From Mytilisepta virgata (taxonomy: Eukaryota; Mollusca; Bivalvia; Mytilida; Mytilidae): a stretch of DNA of 64,000 bases. The translations under genes were made by a program, and so were the position numbers. Location: positions 56,300,230 through 56,364,229 of the forward strand of contig CM051516.1 of assembly GCA_028015205.1 (NCBI GenBank), written 5' to 3'. The notes under the pieces were generated by a model. It was given only the letters and a program-made list of their open reading frames with translations. It was not told the origin of the DNA and did no database searches. Of this stretch, positions 43,020 through 56,350 are shown piece after piece (the stretch's first letter is position 1; each line of letters begins with the position of its first letter).

Positions 43020-44880
43020 TTGTTTACATCTTTTTTATTGTTATTTCATATAGTGGAACTGTATATATATTTTTAATATCTTTTTCATTTGTTATGATAT
43101 TGTGTTTTACCCTTTTCCAAACGACAGTGGGAAAATAATCCAAAAATCCAAAAATACAGACAAACCCGGGAAGACAAATGAACAACCACAAGCACAACAA
43201 ATAAACACAGAAAACTAAAAACAACAATGAACAACACGAACTCCTATAAAAACCAGTAGTGAACCCAGGTGCTCCGGAAGGGTAAGCAGTTCCTGCTCCG
43301 TATACGTCACCCATCGTGAAGTTCAACAAAGTAAATCCGGTGGAAGTCACAAATCGGTGGAGGCACATGAAATGTTACGACAGTGGGAACAGGTTCAATA
43401 TCTTCTTAGATATTGGAACACTGTAATGGTAAATCAATTCGTGATGACGACCGTAAAATTTCATAAGTGATGATATCAACTTATCCCTGAAAAAACCTTG
43501 GTTCAGAAGCTTTTGTGACCGCAGTAATCCTCTTTGTCAAAAGTCAGAGTAACTCAAGCATGCCTTTGAAAATCGGATAAGTTGAGAAAGGTAGACGCCA
43601 TATGCAGGCGATGCTGGTATATTGTTACTCAAGTAGGGAAAATTAACAATAGGAAAGTTGAAGTCACTACGTTTGTCATAAAGTTTTGTCTTCAAATGTC
43701 CCTGACAGTCTATTTCAAGAAACAAATCCAAATATGAAGCGGACTTTGATGTATCTGTAGTATCCTTAAATTCAAGCTCACTGGGGTAGATAAGATGTAG
43801 AAAGTCTTGGAATTGTCGTTAGTTAACGACAACACATCATCTATATAACGAAAAGTGTAGTAACCCTTGAATGAAGTCCGGTTCATATGAGTACAGAAAC
43901 AGATCGGCGAGAAGAGGAGCACAGTTGGTTTCCATTGGCATGCCGATTGTTTGTTGAAAAATTAGACCGCCAAATTCAACAAATATGTGGTCTATGAGAA
44001 AATCTAACATGTTTGTAAATTTATCTTCAGAATACTTTTTGTCAGAATCAGAGTGGTTCTTCACGAAATAAGCCTTTTCTCTACATAGAACTAGAAGTTT
44101 ATACCTGCGTGTGCCATCTTTCTTGAAAAAAACATTGATGAACTAGTTGCTTTACGCGATCTTTTAATTGAGAATGTGGTATGGTAGTGTAGAGTGTAGA
44201 GAAGTCGAATGTTTTATGCTGTTGCATGTAGCCAAAGATTTTGGTTTTAGATATTGTAGTAAATTTTTTGAGTTTTTAATAATCCACATGCGATTGACGC
44301 CACTGGTGGAATATGATGTTTCACAGTAATTCTGAAGGCCCTCCTTAATACATGTCAGTATGATTGTTAAAATCTTTGAAAGAGGTTTTGTAGAGTAATT
44401 AGCTGACCCAGCAATGTACCTTTGTTTAAACGGATTCTTATGTAGTTTAGGAATCTGTTTAAGAGCAGGAAGGTCCATTTCTTCACCCTTTGTAGAAATG
44501 CCAAAGGAATGAAGAACGATCTTGTGGTTATCAAGGACTTCCTGCTTAGTGAGTGTGTATAAGCTGGGTTACTTGCAGTGTTATCTATTCCAAATTCGTT
44601 TCTAAGACACTCAAAATAATAGTTCTTGCAGTCAAAAAACGATGTAATTGGGGGCTTTGTCATGGAGGCAAGTGAAGTTCCAACAACCTTAGGGTCTTTA
44701 AAGATGGATTTAGCTTTAGTGCTCATAGACCCTTGGAGGATTTTAATTCGGATTTGTATCATTGACCTAATAGCCGTCACAACTCCGAAAGTGTGTCAGC
44801 AGGTTCCTGTTCCTTTGAAGTCCATCTTTTGGCATAGTCCTCAACAGAATCCATTAGCAATTTGAAATTATATTTCTAAT
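43020..44880 (-). pseudogene. Second reverse-transcriptase relic, opposite orientation
   Basis: Minus-strand pieces in order: IPKLHKNPFKQRYIAGSANY (RT fingers), GVNRMWIIKNSKNLLQY, TIGMPMETNCAPLLADLFLY (palm motif B region), FRYIDDVLSLTND (YIDD catalytic box), then KLYDKRSDFNFPIVNFPYL. A C-terminal piece has GDVYGAGTAYPSGAPGF. Frames shift at least three times. It is of the Penelope-like or related RT type but a different lineage from the plus-strand relic next to it. Confidence 0.7.
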
Positions 44881-45236
44881 TTATTGGCTGAGGTTCTCGG
44901 TATTTGGGGCCATGACTGCGTCTACGGCGTGGAGTTGTATTGAAAACATTCATCACATTGATTTCCCTATTTTGGGCTTGAAAGATTCCCAATGCTGTCA
45001 ATTTTATCATTGCAACCATATAAAATAGAGAAAAAAGAGCTTTTAATAGGCAAATACTTACTTGTACTATTTTGAGCATGTGCATTGAAAACTGAATATT
45101 TTAATGATCAAATAGCTTGTGATATGTAGTCTAAAGCCCAGGTAAAATAATTGTTTAGTATAAGTACGTGGGTAGTGTATAGCAAATTGATAATAAACGT
45201 CGAATATTCCTTGTTATAGTAAATATTCACGAAAAG

Positions 45237-46665
45237 CTCAGATATCCTCAGAGTTCATGTCCCACCCCTTTAAACACTGGATGTATCATCAGTGTTTCTG
45301 AATAGCTTCGAACCTGCTGGTCGGGATAATCATTATGCCCATGATAAGACCTAGTGAATGCACAATTGGTATTGTACGCAGGGATAATTTACTATTCCCG
45401 GAAGATAATAAATTGTTATATATCATAAAAAAAATTCTCCAATAATATTTTATGCTAAACTGTATTGGTCTAAATTTTTTATTTTTTGTCTGATTTTTAT
45501 CCGTTTTTGTCTATATCTGTTATAGTTTTTGAGATATGAGGTGAACTTTTTGATTCTTCATTGGATTTTATGATTTTTTTAAACTGATTTCTCACGAAAA
45601 ACCCAACAAAAGTTACTGCAGGTTTTGTATCTTTCACCGTTTCCAAAATAAAAGGGTCAAAGGGGCCATGATAAGTTCCATAATGCTTACATTTTTATAT
45701 TAAATTTTGCCTCGCCCTTACGCAAATGAATGAAAATGAAAGAGAAAAATCCTATTGTTATTGATCCCAGTGGGTAAAAGGTCGACAAGGTCACTTACTA
45801 AGAGGATGATATCTATCAAAAGATGACACTGATTTCGCGGGTGTGTAAAACTGTAAACCCGTCAATCTCAAATTTAAATCCAAATACATGTATATTTCTG
45901 TTAACCAGTTAAACTCATTTTTGCAGGGTATTGCTCCTGGCCGGGGATCATGACTGTCCAGTTGTTTTTTTTTCTTTTTTGTAGGCGTTATTGTTTTAAA
46001 AAGAAATTAAGACTTGTATTTCTTTATAGATATATTTGATTTTATTGGGTGAATATGCAACTCGAATATTTTTTATTATTATTAATGTGGTGTTATAACC
46101 TTTAATTATTTTATTTTCTGTCCTTACATCATATTGCAGATTTAATACAATATTGATACAAGGACGACATCAATGTATCAGACATTATATGTAGTAATAG
46201 ATATTATTTCATTTGCTTAGTCATAAATTAAAAAAAATTCTTGTGTTGCAATTGATCATTTTATATAAATATGATTCAAACTACACTGACTTGATATTGG
46301 GAGGACTTATCACGGCAGGTAAGAAGTCTTTTTTATTATTTTTATTTATAACAACATACAATAAAATCAGTTCTCGTAAACGATTCAGAAATATTGGGAA
46401 ATATCTCTGTCAATGCAGCATGTCGACAAGCAAAAATTGATCAAATGGGACATTGTATGACTGTAAAAATCGGGTAACAAAAAATACCAATATCACGATT
46501 TTCAAGTAACCTCTTTATTAAGTATGCACAAACTTGATAAGAACAATTTCCCAATATCAGTCTCTGAAAAACAAATAATTTATTGAATACAATGTAAGGC
46601 ATTTTAGATATCAGTTACTTCGTTTGGGAGACTTTGTAACAGTTCACTGTTACAGTTATTACTTG
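45237..46665 (+). mobile_element. Long repeat family, copy 1 (no insert)
   Basis: It matches 58797-61602 from CTCAGATATCCTCAGAGTTC onward. The 3' end has the hairpin GTAACAG-TTCA-CTGTTAC and CTTG before TTTAA, like the other Helentron-type ends here. A 5' subterminal hairpin AACACTG...CAGTGTT lies near 45275. There is no ORF. At about 46386 it has the uninterrupted site (CAGAAATATTGGG) where copy 2 carries a Helitron. Confidence 0.7.
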
Positions 46666-46729
46666 TTTAATTTGGACTTAATAATAAACTCGCCAAAGGC
46701 TCGTTTATTATTATATCCAAATTAAACAA
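46663..46729. repeat. Hairpin at the copy-1 boundary
   Basis: TTGTTTAATTTGGA pairs with TCCAAATTAAACAA, and AATAATAAAC with GTTTATTATT, around GCCAAAGGC. It starts at the 3' boundary of the long repeat. Confidence 0.7.
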
Positions 46730-47905
46730 CTCGATTTAATATCAAGCGATATCTTATTCTCCCTCATTGTGAAACCTATAATTATACAAAGAATTGTCAA
46801 CAATGAATCATATTAAATGTAAAATATCAATCATGGTATGGTGCTCATTAAACACAGATAAATAACTCTAGTTAGAATTAACTTAAATCAGAGCCAATTA
46901 TACTGGATTTTAGACGAGTATAAAGGTTACAGAAGAAATAATATAACAGATATCATATTTTCACCCTATGTGAAAAACCAATATTAATAAATTTAGATAG
47001 TTTCGTGCATATATCTGGATCTTTATTACTAATTATAAGTATATAAGATATCTTATAAATATTTCTCATATAAGATATCTTATAAAGAAAATTTTATGAA
47101 ATATCCTATAAATTATATGAGATATCTTATTAACTTTATTAGATATCTTTATGTTAGAATAAATAGTGAAAACGGCTTGCCATTATAACGCCCTAGTTCA
47201 CCACAAGAAAAACAACTTTTCATGTTTCATTGTATTCTAACAGAGGTCGAGGATTATAAGTGGTAATAAAATAATCTTATTCTTGCATTTGCGAAATAAA
47301 GTTAATTGCAGAAATATTTTCAGAAACTTACCTTACGCGCTTCCTTGTAATGAGTGGTTTTTAAAAACAGTAACAAAGGTTTATCTTTTGCTAAATTTAG
47401 ACATGTAAATTCCCGATATTCTTAATAAGAGCTATTTTTGGAAGTTGGGATTTTTTAAATTGACTTATCGTGTGAGCTTTTGCAAAAGTTTTCACAACGA
47501 TCTTCCTTATCTTTGAGCTAGCTTCTTTAGAACAAAGTAAATATATCGGAGTTCACATTGCAATATATATAGTGCATATGACATGTATAATATGATACAA
47601 TAAACATTATTTATTTGCACAAACACATGTAGCGGAGATGGACAAATAATGAATACACAATATATATTAATATTTTTCATATTCAAAATTTTCAAAATTT
47701 TTTAGATATACAGAAAATCTCACAAACCCCGAATACCTTTGGCAGCTGCAAGACCTTTTTTGGGATAAAAAGTTCAACGGTCAAAATCACATATATATAC
47801 ATGTATTTCGTTTAAGGTTTAATAACATAATGCATCGCTGATGCTCCCTCTTTTTTGGATACGGGGTCTACTTGAGGACTGGTCAATACATATAGTATAT
47901 TGGAA
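46730..47905. other. Stretch without a recognised gene
   Basis: AT-rich, with several spaced copies of ATAAGATATCTTATA around 47040-47145. No coding signal was seen. Confidence 0.5.
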
Positions 47906-48125
47906 CTAGAGGGTCTCAAGAGCCTGTATCGCTCACCTGGATTTAACTTTTCACCTTGAGCAGGACTAAAAATTTAAGTGTTGCAGTCAATTTTGGCTGG
48001 TTCTATGTTAAACTAAGTTAGGCTGTGGCAGCCATTTTTTTGACAGTGCAGGTTAATGGACACATTTCTAAAAGAAAACCCTCTAATGACCATTACTGCT
48101 AAGTTTGTTCCAACTGTATAATATA
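47906..48125 (-). repeat. HINE-like fragment, copy F (3' end)
   Basis: The minus strand ends CAGGTGAGCGATACAGG, hairpin and CTAG at 47906-47909. The interior matches copy B around 5200-5400. It is truncated near 48125. Confidence 0.65.
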
Positions 48126-48954
48126 TTGGATACATAATGTTTTAGATTTGAAAATGCACGTTTCCTTTCACTAGTTTTCTTTCCAGTTTTTTATGCTGCG
48201 TTATCTTTATTTGGATGCTATTTATTTAAATAATATTTTTTTTTAAACGAGATTGTACAAAATCTCCAACTGAAAACACAATTTTTTCTGCAGAATATCA
48301 CTTTTAACATGTTTAAGTTTAACCGTTAAATATTATCGGACAATCTGCAGCACCTTCGGACAATCAGGCATTCGGACTACTGGGACTTCGGACTAACAGG
48401 CCATCGGACTACTAATTCAGCCTTGGATATTCTCTACTGAGTTATTGTATACCACTGGCACTAACATTGAAAAGAATGAGAATGGTTCGGTGTAAAAATT
48501 AGATGTTCAATAATTGTGAATGAGACAACCATCCATCAAAGATTGTTTTGGCAAAATGAGAAAACCTGTTCCAAAGTCAGGAACTTGTTTCGTGATTGTC
48601 TTATCCCTATTTATTCGTTTGTGTTTTTTTTTTTGTAATAGAGTGATTGTCTAATGATCGATGGTTTTGTACAATTTTGCCGTTTACAATGTTAAGTGTG
48701 AGTCCTACTCCGCGTTGAAGGCTAGATGGTGCCCTCTTGTTATATTTTAATCCAAATTTTGCTGCTTGGGTCGTCTCGTGGGTATCTATGTTACACTAAC
48801 TACAGGTCACACACGTTTTGGCAGAATGAGAACAACTAAATGTTACGGTCTGACCTGCAAAATTGAGCAAATCTGCAATTGTTTGTAAGGGTTTATAAAG
48901 GAATGGCATCTCGTGAAACAGTATGGTGGTCTTCTAAAATCAATCTTTTATATA

Positions 48955-49395
48955 CATACAAATGGATTTTAGTTCTTTTTCCGAATTAGGATTTAAAATT
49001 TCGCTAAAATTTTCATTCAAATTATTTGTATCTATTTCTTTGAATTTATATTTATCTCTAATTTTGGAATATTGGGGACATTTGATCAAGAAGTGTATCT
49101 CATTTTCAACATGTCCTGTGCAAAATTTACAAAATTTCTCATTATAGGGTACTATTGGTTTTGAACATCTACCAGTTTCTATGGCTAACGAGGGTGCACT
49201 TATTCTTAGTTTGGTGAGCTTTTTCCTTAGATGTTTAGAAACATTAAAGTTTAAATATTCTTGTTGTTTAAATTCAGTATAAATTCTACTAAAAAATAGA
49301 AGTTTCCCAGAGTTGCCATCTCTTATTTTAGACAGTTCTAATTTAGTTATTTTGGTTTTTAAGAAAATCGCCCGTCCAGTTTTTTGTAAGAACAG
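48955..49395 (-). pseudogene. LINE ORF2 C-terminal relic
   Basis: A minus frame encodes KLTKLRISAPSLAIETGRCS and then NEKFCKFCTGHVENEIHFLI and KCPQYSKIRDKY. This is the terminal CCHC knuckle seen also at 22027-22081 and 61830-61900. No RT domain remains. Confidence 0.65.
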
Positions 49396-51416
49396 CTCAA
49401 AATTTGGATTTTTGGTAGTTTTGTCACAATGTATTTATTTTACTATTTTCAAGAAAAAAATTATCTAAGTATTAAAACTTTTAAAGTTTTTAATGAAAAT
49501 TGTAAAAATCGTTATTTTCTAGATATTATTTATCAAATCTGTATGAAAAGTTTAGAAAAAATCACAAAAACACAACATTTTAACAATTCCTTGAAAAAAT
49601 AGAAACGTTGCAATGGCAACAAAAAAGGTGAAAATGTCCTGTTTCCGGATTTCACGATTTCATGAAAAATTGAGAAGTCATAGATTTAAATATTTCCATT
49701 ATAATAAAATAATAAAATTCATATGTCCCCGATCTCGTTTCCATGGAAACGGATGCTATATTAACCCCTCTTAAACACATAAATAAAGTATTTTTCGCGT
49801 TTTGTAAGAAAATCAATCACCGAAAGCCGTTTTCAGAGCATAATTTTTGTTCCCGTCGGAACGCAATGCGGGGACATAGAAATACCGGGCGTCCGTCCAT
49901 CCGTCCGTTCGTCCCCATTGTAAACGCTCTCATGGCTATATTCATTTGCAGATTTTTGATGAAATTCATATGGAAGACTTTTGATAGTATATAGATCAAG
50001 TTTAAATCCGAGTGTAGTAAAACAAAGTACTAAGCAAATATTGTGTTGGATCTGTTTAACTTGCATCGTGGCGCAATGTATATTCAACTAGAAAACATGC
50101 CTCATACATGGCATGTGTGTTTTTTTGTTTTTTTTTTGTTTTTATATGTTTTGTTTTTTTGTTTTTTTGTTTTTTGTTTTATTTTGTTAAGTATGAATAA
50201 TACAGCATAGTTTTCCCTTTTTATATTCTAAATAGAAATAAGAAAAAAACATCAAATTATAAATGTAATTGGCTCTGACCTGCGTGAAGGAACCTTTCCC
50301 TCGGCTAACGATATCCCTACCAAATCATGGCTAAACAATACAAGAGTGGGCGCTAAAGTAGATGAAGAGCAGAAAATTAATTTACATTTTTATTGAACTA
50401 ATGAAGTCCAAATATACGTAGCTATTCAAAATCTCTTCTTGAACTGTTAAAGGTTCGATTTTCAATTCGTGGAAAGATCAGGATTTATGACCCCCGTGAG
50501 TTCGTTGTTTGAATCTTGTAGCAAGTTGCGAATCTAATACATGTATATGTAATAATGATTTATTCACTGTATCCTCATAAATTCTGGCCATGTTAAAGAC
50601 GATCAGTTACTGAAATATCTAATAATTCAAAGCATCGGGCAATGATGAAGTCGTTCATAAACATGAGACATTTCTTGTCGTTTCAAAAAATATTCTCCGG
50701 GCCAAATCAACGTTGATCAATATTCAACACATAGTCATAGATACACGCTTCGGCAGTTGTGTAGACTTTCAACTGTTTCTGGCAAAAAACTTTTCTTAAA
50801 TTGACATTGATATAGTTCCCGAATGCTTTCCAAGCAATAGAGCAACGTTTTGAATTTTAATCGTTAAACATGTGATTCGGTTCACTGCTACGATGTGTTG
50901 ACATTTTGTGCTTTTTCAAAGTTGTAAAAATTCACCGGATTAAACGCTCAAGTGATAAAACTTTATGCAACTTTTCAATTCGAGTTATCTCCCTGTGACC
51001 GCAAACCTTACCTTAACATAATTTTTTACTTAAGCCTTCCATTGTCGTCTTTTTTTAATGAGTATTGTAGCGCTGGCATATTATATTTACACTTTAATGC
51101 ACTTGAAGATAAATTGAAGAAATTCTTCTTCTGACTGTAAGAACACAAAAGTGCTCTGTCAGTCATTTTTATGTTTTTTAAAAACCTAAACTTTTCATAA
51201 CTGTTAAAAATAACAATCCAAAGATACTAATATTAGGTATAGTAAATTTATAGTATGCTGTATATACGACGCATTTCAAGGAAACCATTAAATCGGTTTC
51301 AAACTAACTGGAAAACTCTCAAACCATGAACCTTACTCAAACCTTGAATTAGCCTCTGGAATTTACTTCCGTAGAATTGTAATTTCCCGTTTCTATTTTT
51401 AACTACTGACAGATGC
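49396..51416. other. Stretch without a recognised gene
   Basis: It contains a CCGTCCATCCGTCCG patch at 49890-49912, a Helentron-like 3' end on the minus strand at 50090-50122 (hairpin CATGCC...GGCATG then TTTTCTAG), and a T/TTTG low-complexity run at 50118-50190. Confidence 0.45.
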
Positions 51417-51476
51417 AGTTTATTTAGAGGTCCAAGTGTCATTGCCACGTTAGAAATTCTAGAAGTTGTAAATTAT
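51417..51476. repeat. 60-bp repeat, inverted partner of 55106-55165
   Basis: It begins AGTTTATTTAGAGGTCCAAG. It is the reverse complement of 55106-55165 with one mismatch in 60. The outer edges of the pair are at the same base, but no target duplication is seen. Confidence 0.85.
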
Positions 51477-52567
51477 ATTTAAAAATCAATATCTATTATA
51501 ACAAGTCAACAAATCAAGTATGCATAAAAAATTACCTTTTTACAGTACAAATCTGATCTATACAGAATTACTGACAGCAGTTGAATAATTAAATATCACA
51601 GATTTCAAACACTTTATTTTCCTCAATTGTAAAACTATTATATAAGAAGTAATAATATATATATTGGAATGCCAACACTAAATTTCCCAAACAAAGTTCC
51701 AGATGGCCTACTGTTCAAGGACCTCTTGAAAGTGTCTTCCCATTAGGAGGACCTACATATATTATTTAAGGGTTGAGACCTAAGCCATTTCCATTAAAAC
51801 AAGTGATTTTGAGGGACTCCACCAAAACAATTTACATCTATGAATGCATCTTCCCATAAGTAGTAAGAATATATATGGTTGTAGGGTGGGGATCTCAAGG
51901 GATTCCAAATTGTGAAGACAAATCCTGGGTACCCCTTTAAATTTGACACGGTTAGATCAACCTCTACATGGAGGGCTTTCATTCTGTGAAGTTCATAAAA
52001 ATCCTCCATGCAATATCTTAGCTATGGCCCAGAAAAGTTAATGTTGCCAAAAGAGAAATAATAATAAAAATAATAAGAAGAATAAAAATAATAAGAATAA
52101 TAAGAAATGCAGCAAAAACAATAAGTCTCAAAACTTCAAATCTCAATGAATGCATCTTCTCATAAGGAGTAAGAAAATATATGCATGGTTGTATAGGATG
52201 GAGATCTCAACTATTTCCAAGTTATTTAGAAAATTGAGAATTTTAAGGGGTTTGAGAGGGTGTGATTATTTATTAAAGATGTTGATTGTGTAGTCTTTAC
52301 TTCACTTTCTCCAACTTCTTAACAATGCATGTACTTTATCTTCAATTTTCCAACGTCCCTGTATCTGGAATAGTAAAGAAAAGAACATTAATAATGCTTT
52401 TGTTTTTAATGTTTTATAATACACTGTTGAATGTGTTCATCAATGGCCAGCTAGGTATGAGACTTATATAATAAGTTTATTTATAGAGATGTTGATTTTA
52501 AAAGATTTGTTCCTGAAGGTGTAAGTTTCATGATGCCTATTCATATAAGAAGGTTTGTATTTATACT

Positions 52568-53100
52568 TTTTATATCCCCAATTAGCAAAGCGGGGAATAC
52601 CCCGGTATATAGTGCTTGGGGTGTCCAATTGTCCATCCGCCGGCATACCTATTACCTGCAACTACTTGTACAATAGTTAATAGATTTCATTCAAACTTTC
52701 ACAGAATCCTTAGTAAAAAGTGGCATTGTGCACCACCTATTTTATTTTTGATTAGAATTATTTTTGGGGTTTTCCACAGATAAACATGGACTTCAGTATA
52801 TAGTAAATGTAAGGGGGGCAGTCATTCCAAGAACGCAACTCCACCTATACCAGTGAACTTATTTTTGTTAAACAATTAGGGAATCTTCAGTTCACATTGC
52901 CATTTTGCACCACCTATTTAGTTTTGATCAGAATGATTTCTTAGGTTTTTCCATGGACAAACATGGACATTGTCATTTCTTTATAATATGGTAATGTAAG
53001 GGGGGTAGGGATTCCCCATCCGCCAACTCCTCCTAAACCCGTGAATTGATTTCTGTGAAACTTTCAGGGAATCTTATCACTGTTTATTAGACATATAAAA
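52568..53100 (+). repeat. Possible Helentron-like element with two tandem units
   Basis: The 5' part TATATCCCC...GGGGAATA can pair, and is followed by GTCCAATTGTCCATCCG. Two diverged units of about 190 bp share TTTTGCACCACCTATT and AAACATGGAC. The 3' end was not identified. Confidence 0.4.
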
Positions 53101-53944
53101 GTTATAGTTATAATATATTCTAAAAAGATGACAAGACAACAAATGTGTTGTAATAATCATTTGTGAGATGCTCCGAATCCAGAATACGTGTTGCAAGGCT
53201 TTGGAAATTTCTCCAGGTCATTTCGGTCAATTTAATTGACTTTGGACTCGGGTCATCACCGGGAGCTTGTGTTTGAATTGTGGTCTGAGAAGAAGGTTGG
53301 ACTCGCACTGTTTGTCCTTAGGTCTTCGGAAGATACTTTTACTACATATGTTGAACTTAAATACTCTCTATAAGCATTAAATAAACTTGTGTATTGAATA
53401 AACAATCGTGTTTTCCAAAATAATTTTTTTTATGACCTAAATCCAGTTTTTCCTTTCAGTCAAATCAGTCAATATTTTGGTCATGATGGCAAATAGGACC
53501 GAAACCTAAGGCCTGACGTATAGCATATTTGTCAACATGGTGGGTCGTTTCAAGTTTGCTACTGTTTTCGTCTTCAACATTAAAACAATTATTTGAAGGT
53601 ACAAAAAAGGTAACTCAATAAAAGCAAATGGAATTAACAATATCGCAAGTATGACCAAATATTCGATTGCCTGGTCAATCTTATGGAGTCAAAAAATGAC
53701 AATGATGAAGACTGAAAGACAAAAACTCAAATTTTTCGACGATTTTCAAATTTTCCTAAAAAAGAGATGTATATAAGTGTCGAATAAATAGAGTAAGTAA
53801 AGTAATGTCAAAAAATGATAAGCAATTGCCCATTAAAGGAATTACTATTTCAGTCACAAGATTTTTACCTCAATAGACACATGTTATGTGACATTTTCTA
53901 TATTAGGAAGCATTGAAAAGCAAATTGATATAATGCATACAAAT

Positions 53945-55542
53945 TTAGCAATAACTTGCATCATCCCAGACATCAGTATGATATGGGGTCCTAGTCCTTG
54001 CCACTGGTGCTGATGATGGTTTTACAAGTTTCTTCAAAGGACCTGTAAGGAATCGAAACTTTCATTTCAGGTTAACTGAACATGAAATTTGATATTCATA
54101 CTGTGTTTAGTCTGTTTTCTGTGCATTGTTTCTCATTTTTTTAATCCTCCAATCCATTGTAGTTCAACTCTCCTCGTATAAACCTCAAATGTTTTATTGA
54201 CATCAGAAACTGGTGAATTTGTCAATGCATTTCCATATCTTACAACTAACAAATGCTTTGTTTCCTAGTTATCATGACGACAAACAGTTTCTACAACTTT
54301 TTTAAGTTTTTGATTTCGTAAACATTTATGCAAAAGGGATATGTAATTTCTAAAAGAGAAAGTGTGCGACATGTTAGCAAATAATCCTGCTTTGTTTATA
54401 CTGGTGAAACCATATTGATTTTCAGATTCAATATGTATATATGTAAAGTTTTATATGGCTACTTTTCAAATAACATTCAAAAATATTTTTTATCTTTTAA
54501 CAGACTATGATAACTTTATGCTAAATGTGATGTCTTCCAATCACATGAAACAATCTAAATTTAAGGCCCACAATGAAGATGAGTATCATTCTCAGGGCTT
54601 TAGCATTTGAACATTACATTCACCCCACAGTATGAGATGAGATGTAACTCACGTTGTCAAATAGGTTAGTGAAAGTTATTTACTTAAATTATTGGGGGTA
54701 TAATATTTATAAATTGAGGATTTTATTCATCATACATTGGATTTTGATTCAAAACATTTTAGCTGTAAATCATCTTTGATTTTTGATGCACCATTTAATT
54801 TTATTTAGATCTGATAATTTATATTAGTACATGAAACAAAGTATAAAGATCACCTCCATTTCATACAATAACAATAAAGTGAAACGTTTACCTTTAGAAC
54901 TTGAGACAGTGTGTAAAGTCTTAGCAACCTCCTCCCTAAGTAATCCCTTAGTAAAACCAGCCATGCTTGTGAGCAATCTAGTCCCACCATATCTGTTGAA
55001 AACTTGTTTAATTCTCTCATCATTAGACACAAGCATCTGGATGATAATTAGACCTAAAGATCTTTTAAAAAAGCAATTGTGATGTTGGATTAATACAGTA
55101 AATTCATAATTTACAACTTCTAGAATTTCTAACGTCGCAATGACACTTGGACCTCTAAATAAACTTTATAAATACGCGGGTATATTTTTCTGGATAAATA
55201 AAAATCAATAACACCAAATTTTCTGCTGAAAAAGCAATATGAAATATGTATTAAGTCAACTGTATGTATACACAATACATATTCTGAGAATTAAGTTTGT
55301 AAACATTTTGAATTTTTTGGTCAAGTTCTTAATTACATGATAAATCCGATAAGAATGCGTTTTTATTATGAAAATTATGATAACTTTATTTTTGGTAAAT
55401 TTTAGTCTTAACAAAATGAGTTTTTATTTTATTATAATATCACACCTATGATTTCCAGCAATTCATCATCTTTGTTTATCCTAATGAAGTCCAGCAATCT
55501 CGGCATACAGCCATACTTTGACAAAGCCATGTGGTTTTCTGT
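53945..55542 (-). CDS. ARM/HEAT-like repeat protein, last three exons (5' part outside or unseen)
   Basis: Exons 55542-55446, 55053-54892 and 54042-53945 join in phase (0 to 1, 1 to 1, 1 to stop). Acceptors are AATTTCAG, AGATCTTTAG and CCTTACAG; donors are GTGTGA and GTAAAC. The product reads MALSKYGCMPRLLDFIRIN, DDELLEIIGLIIIQMLVS, then NRYGGTRLLTSMAGF and LLREEVAKTLHTVSS, a pattern of paired helices with GxxxLL turns as in armadillo repeats. A 32-residue basic, Pro-rich tail ends WDDASYC. The family member is not identified. Consistent phase over three exons supports it more than similarity does. Confidence 0.65.
55106..55165. repeat. 60-bp repeat, inverted partner of 51417-51476
   Basis: Inverted near-perfect copy of 51417-51476. 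It lies in the intron between two ARM-gene exons. Confidence 0.85.
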
Positions 55543-56229
55543 CTGAAATTAAGAAATGTTAAAACTTTTGCATTCGAGATATCAATCATAAGAAAGAATT
55601 TCACAGGAACATAAGTATATCATATGAAAGAAACAATATCTGATGTCTGTGGAAAATTTTAAAATATACTGTGATAGTGAATTAAAAAAAAGTTGGTGTA
55701 ATCTTTATTTCAAAATCACTGTTGTACATTACCTGAAGTTTATAACAGGTTTGACCATTGTCAATCTTAATTATAAAATAACGGACGGATCCCAGTCTAA
55801 TGTGGCCGATTTATTTAGATTTCTCTATTTCCAGAAAAGCAGCCTCAGAAAATAAGAACCGGCAAAGAACCTAACACAAGAAATGTGTCCCTTACACAAC
55901 ACCACAACAGAAGTTATCCAACAAAACGTGAGGGAAATAATTAAAATATAGGTCATATATTTTTCCTCAAATATTTGTTTATTAAAATGACGGTTCCCTG
56001 ACAACTTAAATGGCTAAGTTCATGAAGTCGACCTATTTCATTTATATCGGGGATCGAATATAAATAAAAATTATTTATTAACTTTTTTCCTCGGATATGC
56101 CTTCTCTTTTGTATTAACCTTCTGTCCTTTTCATGGGTTTTTGACAAGATTGACTTAAATTTAAAACAGTTAAGTAATTTAACAGACACTGCAGACAAAT
56201 TATGCACTGCATGCATGGTCTAACCAAAT

Positions 56230-56350
56230 GGGCTCGTTACAATTGACACAGTATATCATCTGTGACTGATCCGGCCCCGATCTATAATACCATAACAGAT
56301 CGGGACCGGATCTGTTGCAGATGACATACTGTGTTAATTGTAACGAGCCC
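56230..56350. mobile_element. 121-bp palindromic MITE
   Basis: GGGCTCGTTACAATTGACAC at the left pairs with the inverted GTTAATTGTAACGAGCCC at the right. Further in, ATCATCTG pairs with CAGATGA, GATCCGG with CCGGATC, and CCCGATCT with AGATCGGG. Almost the whole element folds on itself. Confidence 0.85.

Noticed and set aside
43024..43368. 114-codon minus frame as a membrane protein gene
   Set aside because: It is best explained as the C-terminal part of the RT relic at 43020-44880; the hydrophobic stretch alone is not evidence for a host gene.
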